Made by a program: the position numbers and the translations under genes. From Oscillospiraceae bacterium (lineage in GTDB: Bacteria; Bacillota; Clostridia; Oscillospirales; Ruminococcaceae), in the NCBI GenBank assembly GCA_015067315.1, contig SVMR01000006.1:47091-111090 (forward strand): DNA of 64,000 nt. Reading direction: 5' to 3'. Below are positions 25,865 to 34,912 of the stretch, piece after piece (the first letter of the stretch is position 1; the number at the start of each line of letters is the position of its first letter). Under the pieces are notes generated by a model. That model had not been told where the DNA came from, searched no databases, and saw only the letters and a program-made list of their open reading frames with translations.

Positions 25865-27226
25865 TTACCTCATAATATCGTCAAGTTCTTCGATAGCTGC
25901 CATTTCGGAGGTTATTACAACAACGGAATCGCCTTTTTTGATTTCATCAAAACCTCCGGGAATAATGGCCTGACCTTTTCTTACAATCGCGGCAATAAGG
26001 ATATTGTTTTTAATCGGCATATCTTTAAGCGGAACGCCGACATATTTTTCGTCATCCCTTACGATGAATTCAAGAGCTTCGATTCTGTTGTCAACTATTC
26101 TTCGGAGAGATTCAACCTTGTTCTTGCTGTAAGAGTTCTGGATCGCGCGGACATAGGAGCTTATGCGCTCCGCGGTAATAAGCTTCGGGGAAACAACGCT
26201 TTCGATTCCGCTGCTTTCAATAACTTCCGGGAAGGAAAGATGATGAACTTTTGTTACAACTTTTTCAACGTTCTTCGTCTTTGCGTACATTCCGTAAATT
26301 ATATTCATTTCATCAAGACCGGTGAGCGCAACAAAACCGTCAAAATCCATTATGCCTTCTTCAAGAAGAAGGTCGTTTTCCGTCGCGTTCGCGCAAACTA
26401 TCGAAGCCTTCGGAAGAAGTTCGGAAAGTTCGTCGCATCTTTTTGAATTTTCTTCAACGATTTTTACGTCGATCCGCATATCGATAAGCTGCGCCGCAAG
26501 ATAGTAGGCAATCATTGAACCGCCGACTATCATAACGCTTTTTACCGGGCGCTTGAAGCTTCCGATTGCTTCGAAGAAAGCGTGGATGTTCTTCGGGGAA
26601 GCTGTTATATTGATTTTATCGCCTTCCTGAAGGACAAAATCACCTTTCGGGATAGTGATATCCTCGCCCCGGCGAACGGCGCAGATAAGGACTTTTATTT
26701 TGTATTTTCCGTAGATATCCTTAAGGGCAAGATCACGGAGCGGGCAATCCTTTCCGACGGTGTATTCGACAAGTTCAACGTGTCCGCGGCAAAAAAGCTC
26801 AACGTCGTTTGCCGAAGGAAAACGGAGAATTCTTGAAATTTCGTGCGCGGCGGAAAGTTCCGGGTTTACGATCATCGAAAGACCCAGTTCTTCCTTCATA
26901 AGTTCAAGCTGGTTGCGGTATTCGGGGTTTCTTACCCTTGCAATGGTTTTTGTAGCGCCTATCTGCCTTGCGATAAAGCAGGCAAGAATATTTACTTCAT
27001 CGGCGGAAGTTGCGGCGATTACAAGGTCAGATTTTTCAACTTCCGCTTCCTTGAGATATTCTTTTGAAGCGCCGTTTCCGCAAAGAGTCATAATATCGAT
27101 TCTGTTTTGAAGAAATTCAAGGCGTTCTTCGTTTGTGTCCATCATAAGGACTTCGTGTCCTTCTTTAACAAGCTGGGCGGCAAGAGTGCTTCCGACTTTT
27201 CCCGCGCCGATTACAACAATTTTCAT
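25865..27226 (-). CDS. trkA: Trk potassium uptake regulator TrkA
   Basis: 453 residues: two RCK modules, each with an NAD(H)-binding Rossmann fold (VVIGAGKVGSTLAAQL at 3-18 and MIVGGSMIAYYLAAQL near 233) and a TrkA-C domain. It is the cytoplasmic nucleotide-binding gating ring for TrkH. Starts 26 bases after the interrupted acetyltransferase gene with AAAGGA before the ATG, so all may share a transcript. Confidence 0.93.
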   Translation of the reverse strand: MKIVVIGAGKVGSTLAAQLVKEGHEVLMMDTNEERLEFLQNRIDIMTLCGNGASKEYLKEAEVEKSDLVIAATSADEVNILACFIARQIGATKTIARVRNPEYRNQLELMKEELGLSMIVNPELSAAHEISRILRFPSANDVELFCRGHVELVEYTVGKDCPLRDLALKDIYGKYKIKVLICAVRRGEDITIPKGDFVLQEGDKINITASPKNIHAFFEAIGSFKRPVKSVMIVGGSMIAYYLAAQLIDMRIDVKIVEENSKRCDELSELLPKASIVCANATENDLLLEEGIMDFDGFVALTGLDEMNIIYGMYAKTKNVEKVVTKVHHLSFPEVIESSGIESVVSPKLITAERISSYVRAIQNSYSKNKVESLRRIVDNRIEALEFIVRDDEKYVGVPLKDMPIKNNILIAAIVRKGQAIIPGGFDEIKKGDSVVVITSEMAAIEELDDIMR

Positions 27227-27252
27227 CGTTCTTTTCCTTTCGGATTTTTATA

Positions 27253-27813
27253 TCATTCGTTCTCGATATATTTTTTTACAACGGCAGGAACACCCGCAAC
27301 AAGAGCGTTTTCCGGAACGTCCTTTGTCACCACGGAACCGGAAGCGACAACCGCGCCTTTTCCGATTGTAACGCCGGGATTTATGAACGCTCCGCCACCT
27401 ATCCAGACGTTGTCGCCTATCGTTATCGGGAACTAAAGCTCCTCGCCTTTTTCGTTAAGACGTTCCCTTGCCTTGGTGGGGTGGGTCGCTGTGCAAAGGG
27501 TCACGCAGGGACCGAACATAACGTTGTCGCCGATTTTTACTTTTCCAGCATCGTAAATAGTGCAGTTGAAATTGCAGTAAAAATTTTCGCCGACTTCAAT
27601 ATTATAGCCGAGATTGCATTTAAAACCGTTTTCGACGGTTACGTTTTTTCCGGTTTTTCCGAAAAAGTTTTTTATAAAATCAACTCTTTTTTCCGTTTCG
27701 GAATATGGGATTCCGTTATATTCGGTGCATTTATCCCTTGCGGCAAACATATCCCCGATAAATTCCATAGGGCTGTACATTAAACCGAGGTCGCATTTTT
27801 CCTTTTCCGTCAT
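27253..27813 (-). pseudogene. maltose/galactoside O-acetyltransferase-like gene with in-frame TAG
   Basis: Reading through a single TAG at 27433-27435 gives ~186 codons, exactly the family length for Maa/LacA-type hexapeptide acetyltransferases. Before the stop: N-terminal Mac domain and FNCTIYDAGKVKIGDNVMFGPCV hexapeptide region with THPT; after it, in the same frame, [23 protein letters not shown] to the TGA at 27253. There is no frameshift. Either a nonsense mutation (truncating at 126 residues and losing the last left-handed helix coils) or TAG read as sense. TAG falls at a variable site between EEL and FPITIG, where CAG (Gln) would fit. Confidence 0.8.
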
Positions 27814-27933
27814 AAAACAATGCCTTCCCTGTCCTATTTAATATAAGGATATGATACACCTTTTCATTGGCAAAAACAAGCATCTTTTAGCAGGGCTTTT
27901 TTGTGCAGAATTGCCTTTGTTTTTCTTCTTCGG

Positions 27934-27962
27934 TTGACAAAAAACCGTTTTTTTATTATATT
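27934..27962 (+). promoter_or_regulatory. promoter of VanY-type gene
   Basis: TTGACA (27934-27939), 17 bases, TATATT (27957-27962). Confidence 0.75.
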
Positions 27963-28023
27963 TGTATTTGTGGAGATTTGTTTTTTCATAAAAACCTTTT
28001 TAAAGAAAAGGAGAAAATTTTTA

Positions 28024-28881
28024 ATGACCAACGGCACAAGAATTGACCCGGAAGAGCGCGAACCCCGCGCCATTAAAATAAAACAGCCGAAACGAACCGG
28101 AAGAAAAATTGTTCTTGCCGTTCTTTCCGTTATTCTTCTTATTGCGATTGGCGGCGGAGTTTTTGCCTTTATCGAATACGGCGGCGAACTTGAACTTCCG
28201 TTTGTTTCCGAAAAAACCGAAGAAACCGAACAAAAACCGGAAGAACCTTCCGTTCCTTCCGAACCGGAAATTCCGGAAGAAAACGAACCGGAACCCGTTG
28301 TTCCGGAAATTCCCGAAGAAAGCGAACCGGAAGAACCGGTTGTTCCCGAAGAACCGGTTGAACCGGAACCGGAAGAACCCGAAATTCCCCGGGATGAATG
28401 GTTCATGCTTCTTGTCAACCGCGAAAATCCCCTTCCGGAGGATTTTTCCGTTGAAACAGTCGTTATCGACGACCAGAACCACACCGTTGACGCAAGGATT
28501 GCCGCGGACCTTTCCGCATTGATTGCCGCGGGAGAAAGCGAAGGACTTGATTTTGTTTTCTATACCGCTTTCCGTTCCGTTGAAAAACAAAACGAACTTT
28601 TCCGCGAAGGAAAAACCGACGTTCCCGGCGGATCGGGCGAACACAACACCGGACTTGCCGTTGATATCGGATGCGCAAAAGGCAATTTTGTCGGTTCACC
28701 GGAGGAAAAATGGCTTCTTGAACACGCGCACGAATTCGGATTCATTCTCCGCTATCCGGCGGACAAAACCGAAATAACCGGCTTTGCCCATGAACCCTGG
28801 CATTTCCGCTATGTCGGAAGAGAGCAGGCAAAACTTATTTTCGAATCCGGACTTTGCCTTGAGGAATATCTTGCCCAATAA
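28024..28881 (+). CDS. VanY-type D-alanyl-D-alanine carboxypeptidase (M15B)
   Basis: 285 residues from the ATG at 28024 (GGAG ten bases upstream). A cytoplasmic tail of ~25 residues, one membrane anchor (~28-50), then a Glu/Pro-rich spacer (~60-120) built from repeats such as EPEEPV, likely spanning the wall. The catalytic domain has the M15B motif SGEHNTGLAVD near 205 and the terminal EPWHFRY near 257, giving zinc ligands His, Asp, His. It trims the terminal D-Ala of peptidoglycan stems. Single gene with its own promoter and terminator; not part of a resistance cluster. Confidence 0.9.
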   Translation: MTNGTRIDPEEREPRAIKIKQPKRTGRKIVLAVLSVILLIAIGGGVFAFIEYGGELELPFVSEKTEETEQKPEEPSVPSEPEIPEENEPEPVVPEIPEESEPEEPVVPEEPVEPEPEEPEIPRDEWFMLLVNRENPLPEDFSVETVVIDDQNHTVDARIAADLSALIAAGESEGLDFVFYTAFRSVEKQNELFREGKTDVPGGSGEHNTGLAVDIGCAKGNFVGSPEEKWLLEHAHEFGFILRYPADKTEITGFAHEPWHFRYVGREQAKLIFESGLCLEEYLAQ

Positions 28882-28885
28882 AAAT

Positions 28886-28917
28886 TTACGCCGGTTTTCA
28901 TTAAGCCGGCGTTTTTT
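28886..28917 (+). terminator. terminator of VanY-type gene
   Basis: ACGCCGG / CCGGCGT hairpin followed by TTTTTTT. Confidence 0.85.
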
Positions 28918-28919
28918 TA

Positions 28920-29310
28920 ATTTAAGCTTGCATCATTCTCCCTGTGTTCCGCAAAAAGATTCCCGGAGGGCATTAGCCTCCCCTGAGGGGAAGGTGGCAC
29001 GCCGCAAGGAAAAAGCGTGACGGATGAGGGACAAACCCCGTCCAATTAAAAACGGCGAGAGCAAACCCTCGCCCTGCATTGATTTTGCGAAACCATCTAA
29101 AATCAACCGATGATTTCAGCAGAATCTCCCAGTCACGCACCTGTTCTTAAAAGCGTGACAGTCCCCTTTAGGCAAGGGGGCCTATTCGCCCGCCTCAAAA
29201 ACGCAAAAGTCGTAACCACCCTTCCTTAATAAGGGGGCCTATTCCGCAAAAAACTGTAACCTTTCGGAACAAAAAGTTGCTTTATGAGTTGAAAGGTCTT
29301 TCAAATATAT
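28920..29310. repeat. non-coding repeat-rich region
   Basis: Nearly 400 bases without a gene. It holds an inverted family A copy (28977-29028, with CCCCTGAGGGGAAGGTGGCA and GTGACGGATGAGG), a diverged family C unit (29052-29073), and family B-like pieces (29126-29183, CACGCACCTGTTC...CCTTTAGGCAAGGGGG, and 29224-29245). These appear to be eroded mobile repeats. Confidence 0.7.
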
Positions 29311-29330
29311 CGAAAGGAGGCGGAAATTTT

Positions 29331-29891
29331 TTGGAGGACGAAAAAATTATTGAACTATATCTTGAACGGAACGAGGAAGCCATCGAAAGAACTTCCGAAA
29401 AATTCGGAAATCGGCTTTTTTCCCTTTCCTTCGGAATAACCGAAGATTTTGAAACCGCGGAGGAATGTGAAAACGACACGTATCTTGAAGCCTGGAACAG
29501 AATCCCGCCCCATGAGCCGAAAAGCTATCTCTATGCTTTTCTCGCCCGGATTGCAAGGAACATTTCCCTCAACCGATGCAGGGAAAAGGAAAGACTTAAA
29601 CGGAAGGCTTTTCTCTGTGAATTAAGCACGGAAATGGAAGAATGCATTCCCTCCCCGGACGATACGGAATGCAGAATCGACGATATGATTTTTGCGGAGG
29701 CGATAAACGGATTTCTCCGGAAGCTCGGCGAAGAAAAACGGAATATTTTTGTCCGGAGATATTTTTATCTTGATTCGGTTTCCGAAATTTCGAATCGTTT
29801 TTCCTTTTCTGAAAGCAAGGTTAAAACAACCCTTTTCCGCCTTCGGAAAAGCCTTAAAGATCACCTTGAAAAGGAGGGTTTTGAAATTTGA
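29331..29891 (+). CDS. ECF-type RNA polymerase sigma factor
   Basis: 186 residues starting at TTG 29331, placed by AAAGGAGG at 29313-29320. Region 2 (about 10-80) includes the DYLEAW-like DTYLEAWNRIP segment and region 4 (about 125-180) the SVSEISNRFSFSESKVKTTLFRLRKSL helix-turn-helix, typical of sigma-70 family ECF proteins. It directs RNA polymerase to a regulon, probably envelope-stress related. The stop overlaps the TTG start of the next gene, its likely membrane anti-sigma partner. Confidence 0.88.
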   Translation: MEDEKIIELYLERNEEAIERTSEKFGNRLFSLSFGITEDFETAEECENDTYLEAWNRIPPHEPKSYLYAFLARIARNISLNRCREKERLKRKAFLCELSTEMEECIPSPDDTECRIDDMIFAEAINGFLRKLGEEKRNIFVRRYFYLDSVSEISNRFSFSESKVKTTLFRLRKSLKDHLEKEGFEI

Positions 29892-30727
29892 AAGGCGAAG
29901 AATTTTTGGATAAAATGGAACTTATCGACCCGAAATTCATTGAAAAAGCGGAAGCAAAACCCAAAAAGCACAGAACCATTAAATGGATTTCCGCAATCGC
30001 CGCCTGCCTCTGCGTTCTTGCCGCAATTCCGATGATAAATTCCGAACCGCCGGAAATTCCCCAAAGCGAAACGGAAGACCCGGGCGAAATGGCGCCGAAT
30101 ATCAAGAATTCCGACGGAAGAAGATTTTTTATCTCCCCGCATATCGTTGTTTTTGATGAGCTTCCGGAAGGTTTTGAATATTCCGGCGAAACCGACGCGG
30201 GCGGTTTTGAAAACGTTCCCTATTACACAAATCCGGAAGTTCCGGAATGGATTTACGTTTATCACGAAGTTAACACCGACGGAAAAATCGATTCAACCGG
30301 AACGCTTATTCCCACAGAACCCCATAATGCCTACGTCCGCTACGTTGACGAAAGAATCCGTGGCGCGCATCTTGTTTTTATCGACGGAGAATATTATATT
30401 TCCATGTGGAGCGCAAAGCCTTACGGCGATTATCCGGACGTTGCGGCGGAATATTACGACAGAATCGAAAGCGCTTACGGAAACAGGATTTCCGGAGAAG
30501 CGCCGGAAGGTTTCTCCTTCCTCGGAACAACGGTTTTCAGCGGATACGACACCGTTCCGAAGGAAAATCTCCATTGCAATTACGGAACTTTTGATGTTTA
30601 TGCAAACCCCGCCGTACCGGAAGTTATTCTTGTTTCAACCCAATGGCATACCGCGGAATCCGACAAAAACGGAACCGTCAACAAAGGTTTTGACGTTTAT
30701 ATCCGGTATGATTGTCCCCTTGGATAA
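29888..30727 (+). CDS. probable membrane-anchored anti-sigma factor
   Basis: About 279 residues; TTG start at 29888, overlapping the sigma stop (TTGA), with AAGGAGG nine bases upstream. A ~30-residue N-terminal cytoplasmic part, one membrane helix (about 33-50, WISAIAACLCVLAAIPM), and a ~225-residue extracellular domain I do not recognise. The coupling to the ECF sigma gene and topology imply that it binds and restrains the sigma factor and senses an external signal; this is inference from context. Confidence 0.7.
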   Translation: MKGEEFLDKMELIDPKFIEKAEAKPKKHRTIKWISAIAACLCVLAAIPMINSEPPEIPQSETEDPGEMAPNIKNSDGRRFFISPHIVVFDELPEGFEYSGETDAGGFENVPYYTNPEVPEWIYVYHEVNTDGKIDSTGTLIPTEPHNAYVRYVDERIRGAHLVFIDGEYYISMWSAKPYGDYPDVAAEYYDRIESAYGNRISGEAPEGFSFLGTTVFSGYDTVPKENLHCNYGTFDVYANPAVPEVILVSTQWHTAESDKNGTVNKGFDVYIRYDCPLG

Positions 30728-30738
30728 ATTTTGAAAAC

Positions 30739-30770
30739 AAAAAAACACCCGCCGCGGCGGGTGTTTTTTT
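30739..30770. terminator. bidirectional palindromic terminator
   Basis: AAAAAAACACCCGCCG CGGCGGGTGTTTTTTT, a perfect palindrome between convergent genes. Confidence 0.9.
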
Positions 30771-30773
30771 GTT

Positions 30774-31445
30774 TTATTCAAGTAAAAATATCCGTTTTAA
30801 AAATCCGAAAGCTTTCCTGTTTTTAGTGAAAAGATAAACAATAAACGCTCCGGATACGTTTAAAATCAGATCGTCGATATCGCAGCTTCCGGAAAGGGTT
30901 ATGAACTGAAGGATTTCCACCGCGGAAACAATAAGAACGCATGTAAGCAGGAAAACCCCGGTCTTCCGCTGTTTTTCAAAATTCAGTGGAAGAAGGATTC
31001 CGAGAGGCATCAGGCAGACGATGTTTCCTGCAATATTCACCATGAACTGATAAAAACTTCCCTTTGATAAAAATTGCAGAACGGTTTTGAACGGAACAAG
31101 GTTTAGGCTGTTTTGAACGTAGGTATAAAATAGCTCCCTGTTCCAGCTTACAAATCCGCCGTTTCTTCCCCAAAGAGGGTCAAAAAGAGTCAGCGTTGCA
31201 AAAAGCAGAAGATAAAGTCCGAGGAAAATCCGGAGATTTATCTTCATCGGGCGGTTGTTTCCGTTTTGCTTTGTCAAAAGGGAACCCCCGAGCCAAAGGA
31301 ATCCGCAGCATCCGCAAAGAAGAACAAGTCTTCCGGAAGTTGAAAGGAAAAACCCGGGCATTATTTCCGCCCCGAAATAAACAAGCATTATGGCGGCGGC
31401 AAAAATATAGGATGTTACCGCAAAGGTTTTAGAAAGTTTCCGCAA
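30774..31445 (-). CDS. VanZ-like membrane protein
   Basis: 223 residues with about six hydrophobic segments; the NLVPFKTVLQFL and LPLGILLPLNF motifs plus SCDIDDLILNVSGAFIVY close to the C-terminus match the VanZ family, whose role is unclear (teicoplanin resistance in one member). TTG start at 31445, overlapping the end of the oxidoreductase gene by 17 bases with GAGGGA upstream, so translationally coupled. Confidence 0.82.
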   Translation of the reverse strand: MRKLSKTFAVTSYIFAAAIMLVYFGAEIMPGFFLSTSGRLVLLCGCCGFLWLGGSLLTKQNGNNRPMKINLRIFLGLYLLLFATLTLFDPLWGRNGGFVSWNRELFYTYVQNSLNLVPFKTVLQFLSKGSFYQFMVNIAGNIVCLMPLGILLPLNFEKQRKTGVFLLTCVLIVSAVEILQFITLSGSCDIDDLILNVSGAFIVYLFTKNRKAFGFLKRIFLLE

Positions 31446-32007
31446 TTCTGAGTCCCTCTTCTATTGCCGAAGAAATTCCCTCTTCGATTTTTTCCTTGGG
31501 AAGATAATCGAAGTTTTCTCTTGCGACAACTTCAAAACCTTTTATTCCCCAAAGCCAGAAAAGCGCTTTGAGATATGGAGTTGCCTGCTCGAGAGGTTCG
31601 CCGGTTTTGATTTCCATTCCGCGGGTTGTGATAAAAAGAGCGTTTTCTGCTTTGCAAAGCCCAAAGCAGGTTTTGTCGTCGCTGTCGAAGGTCACGCCGA
31701 AAAGGGAGCAAAGTTCGAAGAAAGTTTTAAGCGCCGCAGGAATCGACATATCCCAGAAAGGCGCGGCGATTACGATTCTGTCGGCGTTTCTTATCTTGTT
31801 TGCCCAGGAAAGAGCCTCTTCGGAAACAATTCCGCCGGCTCTGCGGCGGTTTTCGTCATACTGAACCGGGTCAAGTTCAAGTTCGTTTATGGTTATGGTT
31901 TCGACTTCATAGCGTTCTTTGAGTTTTTCGATAATAGGGGTCGCGATTCTTTTTGTCCGGGAAAGTTCGCCCCGGATGCAGGAATCGATATAGAGAAGTT
32001 TTTTCAT
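31429..32007 (-). CDS. flavodoxin-fold NAD(P)H oxidoreductase, azoreductase-like
   Basis: 192 residues from the ATG at 32007 (GGAG nine bases upstream). The N-terminal LLYIDSCIRGELSRTKRIA and the IVIAAPFWDMSIPAALKTFFE segment match AzoR/NADPH-dependent FMN reductases: the latter contacts FMN and the former replaces the usual SPR phosphate-binding loop. It would reduce quinones or azo compounds using NAD(P)H. Cotranscribed with the VanZ-like gene. Confidence 0.8.
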   Translation of the reverse strand: MKKLLYIDSCIRGELSRTKRIATPIIEKLKERYEVETITINELELDPVQYDENRRRAGGIVSEEALSWANKIRNADRIVIAAPFWDMSIPAALKTFFELCSLFGVTFDSDDKTCFGLCKAENALFITTRGMEIKTGEPLEQATPYLKALFWLWGIKGFEVVARENFDYLPKEKIEEGISSAIEEGLRIAETF

Positions 32008-32062
32008 CGGTATCATCTCCATTTAATAAAATTAAATACATTATTCCAAAATCAGAACGGAA

Positions 32063-33436
32063 TTATACTTTTTTGCAAAGCACCCCGACTCCCTCAACGT
32101 GGGCGGTTTTCGGGAACATATCCACAGGCTGAACTTTTTCCGGTTCATAATCGAGGGACTGCATGATTTTGAAATCCCGCGCCATGGTTGCGGTGTTGCA
32201 GGAAACGTAAACAACTCTTTTCGGCGCCATTTTTGCGACAGCTTCGAGGGTATCTTCGCTGCAGCCTTTTCTTGGCGGGTCAAGAATGATTACGTCCGGA
32301 GCGGTTCCGCGTCTTTCAAGTTCGGCTGCGGCGGTTCCCGCATCACCGCAGATAAATTCCGCATTGGTGACGCCCATTCGCTTTGCGTTGATTTTTGCGT
32401 TTTCAACAGCTTCCGGAACAATTTCAACCCCGATTAATTTCCCGGCTTTTTCCGCCATGGAAAGTCCTATCGTTCCCGCTCCGCAATAAAGATCGAGAAC
32501 AAGTTCGCCGCCGGAAAGATCCGCAAAATCCGCGGCGGTGCGGTAAAGAATTTCCGCGCCGGAATGGTTAACCTGATAAAAAGCGGCGGGAGAAATATCG
32601 ACCGTTACGCCGCAGAGAACGTCGGTAATTCCGTCTTTTCCGAAAATCGTTCTGGATTTTCTTCCGAGCACCACGTTGGTGCGGTCTTTGTTGGTGTTGA
32701 GCACGATGCTTACGATATTTTTGAACTGCGTGCTCAAAAGCGAAACAAGAAGTTTTTCGCCCGGAAGTTTATCTCCGTTGAGCACGAGGCAGATTCCGGT
32801 TTCGCCGGTGACTTCGCCTTTCCGTATATAAACCGCACGCAAAAGTCCGCTGTGGCTTTTTTCGTCATAGATTGAAATTTTGTTCTGTTTTACAAAAAAT
32901 CCGATGGCATTGAGGATATCCGAAAATTCCTTCGGTTGGAGGCGGCAGTTTTTGCAGTCCATAACTTCGTGGCTCTTTTTTCTATAAAAACCGAAAACCG
33001 GCTCGCCTTTTGCGCCTTTTCCCACCTGATAAATGGCTTTGTTGCGGTATTCTTCGGTCTTCGGGGAACCTATTGCCGGAAAAGGTTCGATATCGAATCC
33101 GCCGATTCTCTGGATATGATCCCGGACCCAGCCTGTTTTTTCCCGGAGCTCCGCATCATATTTAATATGGCGGAGGGAACAGCCTCCGCATTCGCCGAAA
33201 ACTTCGCAGTCCGGGTCAACCCGGTCTTCCGATGCTTTGAGCACGGAGCCAAGTTCGCCGTAGATGCAGGTTTTTCCGACCTTCGCAACTTTAATTTTCG
33301 CAAGGTCGCCGGGAGCTGTAAACGGGGTGAAAACGACCATTCCTTTGTAACGCGAAACACCGCTGCCCTCATTGGTGACAGCGGTTATTTCGGTTTCGAT
33401 AAAACTGTTTTCTTTTATCAAAAGCTTCTTTTCCAT
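32063..33436 (-). CDS. rlmD: RlmD-family rRNA uracil-C5 methyltransferase with TRAM domain
   Basis: 457 residues. N-terminal TRAM domain (to ~60), iron-sulphur cysteines CEVFGECGGC near 78-87, SAM-binding DLYCGAGTIG near 318, and the catalytic cysteine in SCNTATMARD near 410. It methylates C5 of a uridine in 23S rRNA. The complete domain set makes this the more canonical of the two paralogues in the window (the other, at 17870, lacks TRAM). GGAGG lies eight bases before the ATG, overlapping the DHHW gene stop. Confidence 0.9.
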   Translation of the reverse strand: MEKKLLIKENSFIETEITAVTNEGSGVSRYKGMVVFTPFTAPGDLAKIKVAKVGKTCIYGELGSVLKASEDRVDPDCEVFGECGGCSLRHIKYDAELREKTGWVRDHIQRIGGFDIEPFPAIGSPKTEEYRNKAIYQVGKGAKGEPVFGFYRKKSHEVMDCKNCRLQPKEFSDILNAIGFFVKQNKISIYDEKSHSGLLRAVYIRKGEVTGETGICLVLNGDKLPGEKLLVSLLSTQFKNIVSIVLNTNKDRTNVVLGRKSRTIFGKDGITDVLCGVTVDISPAAFYQVNHSGAEILYRTAADFADLSGGELVLDLYCGAGTIGLSMAEKAGKLIGVEIVPEAVENAKINAKRMGVTNAEFICGDAGTAAAELERRGTAPDVIILDPPRKGCSEDTLEAVAKMAPKRVVYVSCNTATMARDFKIMQSLDYEPEKVQPVDMFPKTAHVEGVGVLCKKV

Positions 33437-33438
33437 TT

Positions 33439-34893
33439 TTAATCCTCCGGATATGCTATTGCGCCGGAATAGCTTTGGGTAAGAAGGCTTTCAATGTTCG
33501 CAATGTGGAATTTGGTGTTTGCGGCGGCGCAGTTGTTGATTATGAGCACGTCGGTTATTCCGCGGCTTTCAACAAGTTCAACAAGGTTTCCGTCATAATA
33601 ACGTTCGTCAACAACATAGGTTTCCTCAAAACCTGCGGCAATAAATGTTGCCGGGGCGTTTCCGTAGGATTCCTTGATTATCACGAGTTTTCTGCCGTTG
33701 TTCACGTTTGTTTTGATTATTGTAAGCGGATAGTCGCCGCCGAGGAATACGCCGTAGGAATAAGGTCCGCTTGCGTAACCGTGCATTACGGAAGAGGAAA
33801 AATAATTCTGAAGGTCGCCTTTGTTATACTGATAGGTTTTGTTTGCAACCGGGAATTCGCACCATTCAACGCTGTCCGGATTTTCTTCAAGAGCTTTTGC
33901 CATATTCGTTCCGGAATAAAGGGTTCCGAGGAAGCCTTCAATGGTGTGCTTTGTATAATAATCGTAATCGTAATAGCTGAGCCCAGCCGCATCCATAAAG
34001 GCTGTATAGGCGTAATATGCGCCAAGACCGGTCCAATGGTGGTCGGTGTTGAAATAAAGATATTCGTCTTTATGCGCCGCAAGAACGCTGTAAGCGTCAA
34101 CCGTTTTAACGTCGGAATCAAGCATTGAATAGATATAATCTATGCTGTCTTTTTCGGAATTGGAGATGTTCTGATATTTTCTCGGGAAGTCATAAAGTTC
34201 CGCGTGCTTCGGGATTACCATGTTGTAAACCTGAACGCCGCTTCCGAATGCGTCGCCGTATTTATTGACAACGGAAGCATAGTATTCCGCTGCGGATTTG
34301 CTTCCGCCGAAAAGTTCGAAGGCAATGCCTTTATAAACGAAAATTCCCGCGACGGTTTCGCCCTGTTCGCCGTCATCAACAACCGGCTGTTCCGGTTCGG
34401 AACTTGTTTCCGGAACGGAGGAGCTTTCGGAAGAAACGGGATTTTCCGGAATACTTTCGCTTCCGGAGGAAGGATTTACGGAAGGTTCGCTTTCCTGCTC
34501 GGAAGAACTTTCGGAGGATGCGGGCGGAATTTCGTCGCCGGTCGTTCCGGGAACGGGTCCGTAAATCTGCGCTCCGTCAATATGGATTCCGCGCATATCT
34601 TCCATCCAGGACTGGAGTTTTACAAAACTTTCGCGGAAAGTGAAAGTATCGGCGTAGGCAAGTTCAATTCCAAGGGTGTATTCGCCCTTAAAAAGGGATT
34701 CAAGGCTGAATTCGGGCATCTGGTTGAGGTCGCGTTTTTCATATTCGGAATAGGTCGGCTGGGGAAGAACCCAGGCAAGGATTCCGATTACGAAAATAAG
34801 AAGAAGGCAGACCGCAACGCTTGCGATTTTTACGATTTTTTCGTTTCTGTTTTTGCTGTAATCTTCGCCGTAGGCGTGTTTATCGATTTTCAT
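33439..34893 (-). CDS. DHHW/AlgX-like secreted O-acetylation partner
   Basis: 484 residues. One N-terminal membrane anchor (~27-47), a Ser/Glu/Pro-rich low-complexity linker (~125-170), then an SGNH/AlgX-like domain carrying the TDHHWT motif near 282. Such proteins are encoded beside AlgI-type MBOATs and act outside the membrane in O-acetylation of exported polysaccharide. Here it starts 19 bases after the MBOAT gene ends, in the same operon. Which polymer is modified is unknown. Confidence 0.85.
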   Translation of the reverse strand: MKIDKHAYGEDYSKNRNEKIVKIASVAVCLLLIFVIGILAWVLPQPTYSEYEKRDLNQMPEFSLESLFKGEYTLGIELAYADTFTFRESFVKLQSWMEDMRGIHIDGAQIYGPVPGTTGDEIPPASSESSSEQESEPSVNPSSGSESIPENPVSSESSSVPETSSEPEQPVVDDGEQGETVAGIFVYKGIAFELFGGSKSAAEYYASVVNKYGDAFGSGVQVYNMVIPKHAELYDFPRKYQNISNSEKDSIDYIYSMLDSDVKTVDAYSVLAAHKDEYLYFNTDHHWTGLGAYYAYTAFMDAAGLSYYDYDYYTKHTIEGFLGTLYSGTNMAKALEENPDSVEWCEFPVANKTYQYNKGDLQNYFSSSVMHGYASGPYSYGVFLGGDYPLTIIKTNVNNGRKLVIIKESYGNAPATFIAAGFEETYVVDERYYDGNLVELVESRGITDVLIINNCAAANTKFHIANIESLLTQSYSGAIAYPED

Positions 34894-34912
34894 AAAAACC
34901 TTCTCCTTTCAA

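Noticed and set aside
28240..28390. Short repeated units taken as a CRISPR array
   Set aside because: They are in-frame Glu/Pro codon repeats of the VanY spacer, without regular repeat-spacer structure.
7552..31445. vanW, vanY and vanZ-like genes read as a glycopeptide-resistance cluster
   Set aside because: They are scattered over 24 kb in unrelated operons, with no vanH, vanA/B or vanX and no vanRS pair.
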